NCBI GenBank assembly: GCA_934437695.1
Contig: CAKSAW010000084.1
Location: 1-5,066 of the forward strand
Length of the DNA: 5,066 nucleotides
Direction of reading: 5' to 3'
DNA from: an uncultured Blautia sp.
GTDB taxonomy: Bacteria > Bacillota > Clostridia > Lachnospirales > Lachnospiraceae
Shown here: one piece after another, positions 1 to 5,066 of the stretch
Position numbering within the stretch: position 1 is the first letter of the stretch
How the letters are laid out: each line of letters opens with the position of its first letter
The notes under the pieces: generated by a model
Seen by the model: only the letters and a program-made list of their open reading frames with translations
What the model was told of the DNA's origin: nothing
Database searches by the model: none
Translations under genes and position numbers: made by a program

Positions 1-1473
1 GATTTCAAATTGTTCAATGACACTTATGGTCATGATGGAGGAGATCTGGTACTGACAACCGTAGTGAATGTAATTCGGCATTATATCCGTCGTACGGATA
101 TTCTGGTGCGCTATGGAGGAGATGAATTTCTGCTGATCCTGCCCGGAATTGAGAAGGAAGTCTTTTCACAGAAGCTTCGTATGATCCAGGAGAAGATCCA
201 TGAGACGCATATTCCAGGTTTTAATCGTCTTAGGCTTTCAGTGAGCATTGGTGGAGCTATGTTTACCCACGGCAGATTAGAGGATGCAATCACCAAAGCA
301 GACAGACTTATGTATATGGCCAAGGGACATAAAAATATAGTAGTGACCCGGTGGGATCAGAAGAAAAATACAGATGAAATGGAAAAAAGGAACCTGCCCC
401 AGCTTCTGGTTGTTGATGATTCTGAAATGAACCGTGAGATACTTAAGGAAATTTTAGGAAAGGAATACCGAATCTTGGAGGCCTGTGACGGGGAAGAGGC
501 TATGAAGATGCTGGAGCAGTATGGAACTGAAATCTCATTGGTCCTGTTAGATATTATTATGCCCAAAAGGGATGGATTTGAAGTACTCGCCTATATGAAC
601 AGAGATAAATGGATCGAAGATATACCGGTGATCATGATTTCCAGTGAAGGATCAGAGAGTTATATCCGCCGTGCCTATGAACTGGGGGCTTCCGATTATA
701 TAAGCAGACCATTTGATACTAAGGTGGTATATCAACGGGTTATCAATATGATCAAGCTCTATGCCAAGCAAAGGCGTCTGATCCATTTGGTAACAGATCA
801 GATTTATGAAAAAGAGAAAAACAACCGTATGATGACCGGGATTCTCAGTCAGATTGTAGAGTTCCGAAATGGTGAAAGCGGGCTTCATGTGCTGCATATT
901 AATATTCTGACTCAGCTTTTGCTGGAGAGACTGATGCGAAAATCAGAGAATTACGATCTTTCCTGGTCTCAGCAGCATATGATCGCCACAGCTTCCGCAC
1001 TTCATGATATCGGTAAGATTGGAATTGATGAAAAAATTCTGAATAAACCCGGAAAGCTTACAAAGGAAGAATTTGAAGCTATGAAACAGCACACGATCAT
1101 AGGTGCCCGGATGCTTGACAGCCTGGAAATGTATCATGATGAAGAGATGATGAAATATGCCTATGAAATATGCCGCTGGCATCATGAACGTTATGATGGA
1201 AAAGGATATCCGGATGGCCTGAAGGGAGAAGAAATCCCTATATCTGCCCAGGTGGTATCACTGGCAGATGTGTATGATGCCCTGGTAAGTGACCGGGTAT
1301 ATAAGAAAGCATATTCTCATGAAAAGGCAATGGAGATGATTCTAAATGGAGAATGCGGAATATTTAATCCTCTTCTTTTGGAATGTCTGGTGGAAATTCA
1401 GGATAAAGTGCGCAAGGAACTTGGTATTAAAGGTGTGAATGAATGCCTGGAATATCTGGAAGAGAGAAACTGA
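1..1473 (+). CDS. GGDEF - receiver - HD-GYP cyclic-di-GMP turnover protein (5' partial)
   Basis: The frame is open from the first base, so the gene begins upstream; 490 residues are visible, numbered here from base 1. Residues 1-115 are most of a GGDEF diguanylate cyclase domain: DFKLFND, GHDGGD, an I-site RRTD at 30-33 exactly five residues before an intact GGDEF at 39-43. Residues about 135-255 are a receiver domain with acidic pair D139-D140, phospho-acceptor D184 in LLDIIMP, switch S214, and Arg236 where Lys is usual. Residues about 280-490 are an HD-GYP phosphodiesterase: H296 in ESGLH, HDIGK at 335-339, HHERYDGKGYP at 394-404. By family knowledge GGDEF joins two GTP into c-di-GMP and HD-GYP hydrolyses it to pGpG or GMP; the receiver implies control by a histidine kinase. 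No membrane segment is visible in this part, so it is probably cytosolic. Two stops (TGA TAA) end it. Which activity dominates cannot be read from sequence. Confidence 0.95.
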   Translation, partial: DFKLFNDTYGHDGGDLVLTTVVNVIRHYIRRTDILVRYGGDEFLLILPGIEKEVFSQKLRMIQEKIHETHIPGFNRLRLSVSIGGAMFTHGRLEDAITKADRLMYMAKGHKNIVVTRWDQKKNTDEMEKRNLPQLLVVDDSEMNREILKEILGKEYRILEACDGEEAMKMLEQYGTEISLVLLDIIMPKRDGFEVLAYMNRDKWIEDIPVIMISSEGSESYIRRAYELGASDYISRPFDTKVVYQRVINMIKLYAKQRRLIHLVTDQIYEKEKNNRMMTGILSQIVEFRNGESGLHVLHINILTQLLLERLMRKSENYDLSWSQQHMIATASALHDIGKIGIDEKILNKPGKLTKEEFEAMKQHTIIGARMLDSLEMYHDEEMMKYAYEICRWHHERYDGKGYPDGLKGEEIPISAQVVSLADVYDALVSDRVYKKAYSHEKAMEMILNGECGIFNPLLLECLVEIQDKVRKELGIKGVNECLEYLEERN

Positions 1474-1487
1474 TAAAATCCCCCTGA

Positions 1488-1592
1488 AAAGAGCTTAAGC
1501 TCAGCGATGAATGGGTGTACATTTCTGTAGATCTGAATGGATTAAAATGGGAAGACAGAGATCGATTCATGAAATGCAAAAATATTTTGTAA
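1488..1592 (+). pseudogene. Possible relic of a GGDEF domain
   Basis: Between the c-di-GMP gene and the ptsG promoter, the frame starting at base 1488 stays open for 34 codons to a TAA at 1590-1592. It contains the string WVYISVDLNGLK, which strongly resembles the first beta strand of GGDEF domains (hydrophobic run, then D-x-N-G-L-K, normally followed by xxND and GH). The expected continuation is absent; acidic and basic residues follow instead. No start codon or ribosome binding site precedes it. The resemblance rests on about a dozen residues, so it could be chance. If real, it is a decayed fragment of a second GGDEF gene. An overlapping frame (1547-1624) also stays open for 25 codons from an ATG, which might reflect a frameshifted continuation, but its product is not recognisable. 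Confidence 0.27.
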
Positions 1593-1610
1593 AAAATTTT
1601 CCCGAGTATC

Positions 1611-1639
1611 TTGACAGGGAATAAATAATCCTATATAGT
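1611..1639 (+). promoter_or_regulatory. ptsG promoter (sigma-A type)
   Basis: A perfect -35 hexamer TTGACA (1611-1616) is followed by a 17-base spacer and a -10 hexamer TATAGT (1634-1639), one mismatch from consensus. Transcription should begin near 1645-1648, giving a leader of about 195 bases before ptsG. The bases just upstream (about 1577-1600) are runs of A and T that could act as an UP element. No cre-like catabolite repression site was recognised. Confidence 0.85.
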
Positions 1640-1652
1640 ATAGCACAGATTT

Positions 1653-1682
1653 GGTGTGTTACTGGACAGGCAGGCATTAACC
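1653..1682 (+). promoter_or_regulatory. Ribonucleic antiterminator (RAT) element for a BglG/GlcT-family protein
   Basis: This 30-base stretch carries the hallmarks of RAT RNA: GGTGTGTTACTG (1653-1664), a six-base loop, then CAGGCATTAACC (1671-1682). The closing stem is GGT/ACC and the upper stem is CTG/CAG, with the conserved internal-loop bases of TTACTG and CAGGCA between them. The GTGTTACTG and CAGGCAT portions look more like the GlcT-type target of Bacillus ptsG than the bglP target, as I remember those sequences. It begins only about eight bases after the predicted transcript start and shares bases 1672-1682 with the terminator that follows, so antiterminator protein bound here should prevent terminator formation. 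A gene for such a protein lies downstream at 4360. Confidence 0.9.
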
Positions 1683-1731
1683 GGTCATAAATGTTATTTT
1701 TTAATGTTTATGGGGGTTAGTGCCTTTTTTT
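1672..1731 (+). terminator. Regulated intrinsic terminator in the ptsG leader
   Basis: The outer stem pairs 1672-1682 with 1715-1725 (GGCATTAACC against GGTTAGTGCC with one G-U pair, plus one A-U pair). A small internal loop follows, then an inner stem pairs 1686-1696 with 1702-1712 around a short U-rich loop. A run of seven T residues (1725-1731) follows directly. The 5' arm is the 3' half of the RAT, so the two folds exclude each other. In the default state transcription should stop near 1731, leaving an RNA of about 85 bases. Confidence 0.9.
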
Positions 1732-1803
1732 GATGTATTTTTTGTGGTAAAACGCGGAATAATCATATGTCAGAAGGTTTTAATCTCCCGGAAACAAGGC
1801 GGT

Positions 1804-1819
1804 TTATTCGCACGAATAA
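1804..1819 (+). repeat. Perfect inverted repeat just upstream of the ptsG ribosome binding site
   Basis: TTATTCG (1804-1810) and CGAATAA (1813-1819) are exact complements separated by CA. In RNA they could form a six-base-pair hairpin with a GCAC tetraloop ending five bases before the Shine-Dalgarno sequence. In DNA they could be a dimeric protein site. No T-run follows, so it is not a terminator. The role is unknown; it may be chance. Confidence 0.45.
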
Positions 1820-1823
1820 GGAA

Positions 1824-1830
1824 AAGGAGA
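1824..1830 (+). promoter_or_regulatory. ptsG ribosome binding site
   Basis: AAGGAGA sits nine bases before the ATG at 1840. It decides the start of ptsG: the frame is open back to a TTG at 1720, but that codon lies inside the leader terminator and has no ribosome binding site, while the ATG at 1840 begins the usual MKDKIFGVLQRVGRSFMLPI type N-terminus. Confidence 0.85.
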
Positions 1831-1839
1831 CAAAAGAAC

Positions 1840-4083
1840 ATGAAAGACAAGATTTTTGGAGTTTTGCAGCGTGTGGGAAGATCCTTTATGCTTCCGATCG
1901 CAATTCTCCCTGTTGCAGGTCTGCTGCTTGGTATCGGCAGTTCCTTCACAAATGAAACAACCATCGCTACCTATGGATTGCAGAAGATCCTGGGAAGCGG
2001 AACATTACTTAATTCTCTTCTGATCATTATGAACAAGGTCGGAAGTGCTGTATTTGACAATCTGCCGCTGATCTTTGCTGTTGGTGTTGCCATTGGTATG
2101 GCAAAGAAAGAGAAAGAGGTTGCTGCTCTTTCTGCGCTGATCGCATATTTCGTTATGAATGTGGCTGTCAGTGCCATGCTTCTTATCAACAATGAAATCA
2201 CAGCAGATGGTCAGATAGCAGCAGATGTACTGGAAGGAACCATTACTTCTGTATGCGGGATCCAGTCTCTGCAGATGGGTGTATTCGGCGGTATTATCGT
2301 AGGTCTTGGTGTTGCGGCACTTCATAACCGTTTCCACAAAATTGTGCTTCCGAATGCGCTGTCATTCTTTGGCGGCTCAAGATTTATACCGATCATTTCT
2401 ACAATCGTATATATGTTTGTGGGAATCCTGATGTATTTTGTATGGCCTGTAGTTCAGAACGGTATTTATGCTCTGGGCGGTCTGGTAACAGGCAGTGGAT
2501 ATCTGGGAACTCTGATTTTTGGTATTATTAAACGAGCACTGATCCCTTTTGGTCTGCATCATGTATTCTATATGCCATTCTGGCAGACAGCAGTAGGTGG
2601 AACTATGGAAGTTGCCGGACAGATGGTGCAGGGCGGACAGAATATCTTCTTTGCACAGCTTGCTGATTCTGCAAATATAGCACATTTCAGTGCGGATGCA
2701 ACCAGATATTTCTCTGGTGAGTTTATCTTTATGATCTTTGGTCTTCCGGGAGCAGCGCTGGCTATGTATCGCTGTGCAAAACCTGAGAAGAAAAAAGCAG
2801 CAGGCGGACTTCTTCTTTCCGCAGCGCTGGCATGTATGTTTACTGGTATCACTGAGCCGCTGGAATTCTCATTCCTGTTTGTAGCTCCGGCACTGTTCGT
2901 AGTGCAGGTAATCCTGGCAGGTGCGGCTTATATGATCGCACATATGTTGAATATTGCAGTAGGACTTACTTTCTCAGGCGGTTTCCTTGACCTGTTTCTC
3001 TTTGGTATCCTGCAGGGAAATGCAAAAACAAGCTGGCTGAGGATCATTCCGGTTGGTATTATTTACTTCATCCTGTATTATGTGATCTTTACATTTATGA
3101 TCAGGAAATTTAATTTCAAGACTCCGGGACGTGAAGATGATGATACAGAGACAAAGCTTTATACAAAAGCTGATGTAAATGCAAGAAAAGAAGCCGGAAA
3201 GACAGCTGGTGCAGCTGCAGCAACCTCCGGTGATCCGGTAAGTGAACTGATCACCAGAGGCCTTGGCGGAAAGAAAAATATCGTAGATGTTGACTGTTGT
3301 GCGACCAGACTTCGTATCACTGTTGCAGAGCCTGAGAGAGTTCGTGATGAACTTCTGAAACAGACAGATTCCAGAGGAATCGTAAAAAAAGGACAGGGCG
3401 TACAGGTTATCTATGGACCTCATGTAACTGTTATCAAGGCGAAGCTGGAAGAATATCTGGAGACTGCTCCCAACGAATTCGCGGATGAGACACCGGATAA
3501 TGTACAGGTACAGGAAAATGCTGCAGCAGGAAATGCAGATGGACAGAACAGTGCAGAGGTTGAGGACAAAAATGCAGGTACAGCACAGACCTTGGCACCT
3601 GTAAAAGAAGAAAAAATCAGAAAAACAGCAATCATTTACAGTCCTGTAGACGGAATCGCAGCAGATCTTTCTACTGCACCGGATGAAGGATTTGCAGGAA
3701 AAATGATGGGTGACGGTGCAGTGGTGACACCAACAGAAGGTACTGTATATGCACCTGCAGACGGTGAAGTTGAGTTTATTTTTGATACAAAACATGCCAT
3801 AGGTTTCCAGACAGATTCCGGTATCCCTATGCTTCTTCATATGGGAATCGACACTGTAAAACTGGAAGGAAAAGGCTTCGAAATCCTGGTAACAGAGGGT
3901 CAGAAAGTGAAAAAAGGCGATCCGATGATGAAACTGGATTTGGAGTTCTTAACTGCCAATGCTCCGTCCATTACTTCCCCTATCCTTGATACTGAACCGG
4001 AAGACAACCAGAGGATCAGACTTCTGGCAAACGGTGAGATCAAGGCCGGTGAACCGTTGTTTGCGGTGGAGACGCTGGAATAA
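1840..4083 (+). CDS. ptsG: PTS glucose-family permease, fused EIICBA
   Basis: This 747-residue membrane protein imports and phosphorylates a sugar, passing phosphate from HPr through its own IIA and IIB domains. Residues 1-427 are the EIIC domain: many hydrophobic segments, PVAGLLLGIG near the N-terminus, FGLHHVFYMPFW from 237 and the sugar-site signature GITEPLEF at 336-343. An Ala-rich linker leads to EIIB (about 466-543), where C487 in CATRLR is the expected phospho-cysteine. A second linker of about 54 residues, rich in Ala, Glu, Asn and Asp, leads to EIIA of the Crr type (about 598-747), with the active-site pair H652 (KHAIGF) and H667 (LLHMGIDTV), spaced 15 residues as in E. coli IIA-Glc H75/H90. 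Domain order matches Bacillus subtilis PtsG, which is about 50 residues shorter. Glucose is the likeliest substrate because of the GlcT-like RAT and neighbour; maltose or another glucoside within the same family is possible. Transcription is controlled by the leader switch at 1653-1731. Confidence 0.95.
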   Translation: MKDKIFGVLQRVGRSFMLPIAILPVAGLLLGIGSSFTNETTIATYGLQKILGSGTLLNSLLIIMNKVGSAVFDNLPLIFAVGVAIGMAKKEKEVAALSALIAYFVMNVAVSAMLLINNEITADGQIAADVLEGTITSVCGIQSLQMGVFGGIIVGLGVAALHNRFHKIVLPNALSFFGGSRFIPIISTIVYMFVGILMYFVWPVVQNGIYALGGLVTGSGYLGTLIFGIIKRALIPFGLHHVFYMPFWQTAVGGTMEVAGQMVQGGQNIFFAQLADSANIAHFSADATRYFSGEFIFMIFGLPGAALAMYRCAKPEKKKAAGGLLLSAALACMFTGITEPLEFSFLFVAPALFVVQVILAGAAYMIAHMLNIAVGLTFSGGFLDLFLFGILQGNAKTSWLRIIPVGIIYFILYYVIFTFMIRKFNFKTPGREDDDTETKLYTKADVNARKEAGKTAGAAAATSGDPVSELITRGLGGKKNIVDVDCCATRLRITVAEPERVRDELLKQTDSRGIVKKGQGVQVIYGPHVTVIKAKLEEYLETAPNEFADETPDNVQVQENAAAGNADGQNSAEVEDKNAGTAQTLAPVKEEKIRKTAIIYSPVDGIAADLSTAPDEGFAGKMMGDGAVVTPTEGTVYAPADGEVEFIFDTKHAIGFQTDSGIPMLLHMGIDTVKLEGKGFEILVTEGQKVKKGDPMMKLDLEFLTANAPSITSPILDTEPEDNQRIRLLANGEIKAGEPLFAVETLE

Positions 4084-4095
4084 TATTGTTATAAT
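4067..4095 (+). promoter_or_regulatory. Possible extended -10 promoter at the end of ptsG
   Basis: TGTTATAAT (4087-4095) is a perfect -10 hexamer with the extended TG motif. It is preceded at 17 bases by TGGAGA (4067-4072), a four-of-six match to the -35 consensus that lies inside the last ptsG codons. A transcript starting near 4102 would end at the terminator of 4122-4176, so it would be only about 75 bases. AT-rich chance is a real alternative. Confidence 0.25.
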
Positions 4096-4121
4096 ATGAA
4101 ATAACGAAGTTAAACATGTCG

Positions 4122-4176
4122 AAAAACAGTTGGATGATCAAAAGAGATAACATCTTGATTATCTGACTGTTTTTTT
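4122..4176 (+). terminator. Intrinsic terminator of ptsG
   Basis: Bases 4122-4141 pair with 4155-4174 in a continuous 20-base-pair stem containing three G-U pairs; AACAGT near its base pairs with ACTGTT. The loop is 13 bases. The 3' arm runs into seven T residues (4170-4176), and the matching A-run before the 5' arm suggests it may act weakly on the other strand too. It lies 39 bases after the ptsG stop and separates ptsG from the antiterminator gene. Confidence 0.9.
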
Positions 4177-4295
4177 ATGCACGTGAATTAAAAAGGATGA
4201 CTTTTGGCAGGAGAAATCCGGGAATCAAAAATGTAACAAATTTGTGTGACGGGTAGGATTCTTATTCAAAATATGGTAAACTATATCAAACATGC

Positions 4296-4324
4296 TTTAA
4301 TGTCAAAGGGAAAATTGTTATAAT
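4296..4324 (+). promoter_or_regulatory. Promoter of the antiterminator gene (extended -10)
   Basis: TGTTATAAT (4316-4324) gives a consensus TATAAT with the extended TG. The -35 position at 17 bases is TTTAAT, only three of six matches, so the extended -10 probably carries the activity. The predicted start near 4331 gives a leader of about 30 bases with no RAT or terminator, so this gene appears not to be controlled by antitermination. Confidence 0.6.
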
Positions 4325-4340
4325 GGCAATAAATTTTTAC

Positions 4341-4347
4341 AGAGGGG
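4341..4347 (+). promoter_or_regulatory. Ribosome binding site of the antiterminator gene
   Basis: AGAGGGG lies 12 bases before the ATG at 4360, a slightly long spacing. The frame closes upstream at a TAA at 4330-4332 with no other usual start codon between, so the ATG is the only good choice. Confidence 0.65.
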
Positions 4348-4359
4348 ATTACGACAGAG

Positions 4360-5066
4360 ATGTACAGAGTTAGCAAGGTATTAAATAATAATGGTGTTAT
4401 AGCCATTGATATGGATGAAAACAAGGAGTATGTGATTCTTGGCAAGGGTGTTGGCTTTGGGAAAAAGGTCAGCCAGCGTTTTGATAAGCCGGAGGGATGC
4501 ACTACATATCGTCTGGAACAGGAGACAGAGCGTGGATCTGCGAAGGAACTGGTAAAGGGAATAGAGCCGGAGTATCTGGAGATTGCAGATGCAATTCTGA
4601 CAGAGTCACAGAAAGTGTTTGGAGATTCCATAGACAGAGGAATTCTTTTTCCACTTGCTGACCATATTTCTTTTGCAGTCGCCAGAATCCGCAGAAATGA
4701 GCAGATCAGCAATCCGCTGACAGAGGATATCAAGGTTCTTTTCTACAGTGAATTTAAAGTTGCGGAAACACTGAAAACAATTTTGAGAGAAAGACTTCAG
4801 ATAGAGATTGATGATCATGAGGTTGGATATGTGGCATTGCATATTCATTCTGCAATTGGTGACGAGAAGGTATCTGTTGCCATGCAGACTGCGAGAGCGG
4901 TGAGAGAGTGTATAGACATGATCGAGAAAGCAACAGGTAAGCCAATCGATGTACTGTCACTGTCCTATAATCGCCTGATGAACCATATGAAGTATATGGT
5001 AGCGCGTGCATCTACAGGAGAGAAGCTGAACCTGGATATGAATGAATATATGCTGGATCAGTATCC
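4360..5066 (+). CDS. glcT: BglG-family transcription antiterminator, GlcT-like (3' partial)
   Basis: The frame starts with MYRVSKVLNNNGVIAID and is open to the window edge (235 codons; the family is usually about 280 residues). Residues 1-60 are the CAT RNA-binding domain with KVLNNN and GKGVGFGKK; the latter resembles GlcT more than LicT. PRD1 (about 65-170) carries the two regulatory histidines H102 (LADHISF) and H161 (VALHIHSA), 59 residues apart as in LicT H100/H159. PRD2 begins near 175 with H209 in RLMNHMKY; the last conserved histidine, expected near 271, is beyond the window. The family binds RAT RNA as a dimer and prevents termination; in B. subtilis, GlcT is inactivated through its PRD1 by the glucose permease when glucose is absent. 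The target here is probably the RAT at 1653. The gene follows ptsG behind a terminator and has its own promoter. Assignment to GlcT rather than LicT or another paralogue is inference. Confidence 0.9.
   Translation, partial: MYRVSKVLNNNGVIAIDMDENKEYVILGKGVGFGKKVSQRFDKPEGCTTYRLEQETERGSAKELVKGIEPEYLEIADAILTESQKVFGDSIDRGILFPLADHISFAVARIRRNEQISNPLTEDIKVLFYSEFKVAETLKTILRERLQIEIDDHEVGYVALHIHSAIGDEKVSVAMQTARAVRECIDMIEKATGKPIDVLSLSYNRLMNHMKYMVARASTGEKLNLDMNEYMLDQY

Noticed and set aside
1491..1502. The perfect 12-base palindrome GAGCTTAAGCTC after the c-di-GMP gene, as its terminator.
   Set aside because: As a hairpin it gives only four base pairs around TTAA and no T-run follows on the + strand. It also falls inside the possible GGDEF relic, so it may be incidental.
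1611..1732. A cyclic-di-GMP (GEMM) riboswitch in the ptsG leader, considered because of the neighbouring c-di-GMP gene.
   Set aside because: The CAGGCA-type motif is part of a RAT with its paired TTACTG half, and the second GEMM helix and tetraloop receptor features are not seen.
1720..1839. A 40-codon N-terminal extension of ptsG from a TTG at 1720.
   Set aside because: The TTG lies within the leader terminator, has no ribosome binding site, and the added residues do not resemble an EIIC N-terminus. The ATG at 1840 has an ideal AAGGAGA.
1767..1955. A 62-codon frame starting in the ptsG leader and overlapping the ptsG start, as a possible leader peptide.
   Set aside because: It has only a weak upstream purine run, its composition is unremarkable, and most of it is the shifted frame of ptsG.
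2974..3840. A 288-codon open frame on the minus strand within ptsG.
   Set aside because: It is a shadow of the EIIC/EIIB/EIIA coding frame, rich in Cys and Ser as expected from antisense reading, with no start signals or recognisable domain.
4197..4256. A 19-codon reading frame with ATG at 4197 in the gap before the antiterminator gene.
   Set aside because: It is very short, has no ribosome binding site at a workable distance, and its product is unrecognisable.

Overview
The window (5,066 bases, all genes on the + strand) looks chromosomal and comes from a low-to-moderate-GC Gram-positive anaerobe. It most resembles Clostridia of the Lachnospiraceae type. The reasons are strong purine-rich ribosome binding sites, consensus sigma-A-type promoters, a single-chain PTS EIICBA transporter with a BglG/GlcT-family antiterminator, and a GGDEF-REC-HD-GYP protein of a style I associate with gut Clostridia. 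The taxonomic call is inference from gene style, not a database match.

Region 1 (1-1473) is the 3' part of a multidomain cyclic-di-GMP protein. It holds most of a GGDEF diguanylate cyclase domain (the start lies outside the window), then a receiver domain, then an HD-GYP phosphodiesterase domain. Both catalytic signatures and the inhibitory I-site are intact.

Region 2 (1474-1839, 366 bases with no intact gene) has two parts. Bases 1474-1610 show no convincing terminator for the upstream gene, but one frame reads like a short relic of another GGDEF domain (1488-1592). Bases 1611-1839 are a regulatory leader: a near-consensus promoter (TTGACA, 17 bases, TATAGT), a ribonucleic antiterminator (RAT) element at 1653-1682, an intrinsic terminator at 1672-1731 that shares 11 bases with the RAT, a perfect inverted repeat at 1804-1819, and a strong ribosome binding site at 1824-1830.

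Region 3 (1840-4083) is ptsG, a 747-residue glucose-family PTS permease in the order IIC-IIB-IIA, followed by a strong intrinsic terminator (4122-4176).

Region 4 (4084-4359, 276 bases) holds that terminator, an extended -10 promoter for the next gene, a second identical 11-base promoter-like element just after ptsG, and two short palindromes.

Region 5 (4360-5066) is the 5' part of a BglG/LicT/GlcT-family antiterminator with its RNA-binding domain, complete PRD1 and the start of PRD2.

Regions 2 to 5 form one circuit. The antiterminator is expected to bind the RAT in the ptsG leader, block the overlapping terminator and let ptsG be transcribed. By analogy with Bacillus subtilis, it would be controlled by phosphorylation from the PTS permease it regulates. 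I see no undescribed system here. The best observations are the complete RAT/terminator switch, the detached downstream position of the antiterminator gene, the possible GGDEF relic, and a possible small transcript after ptsG.
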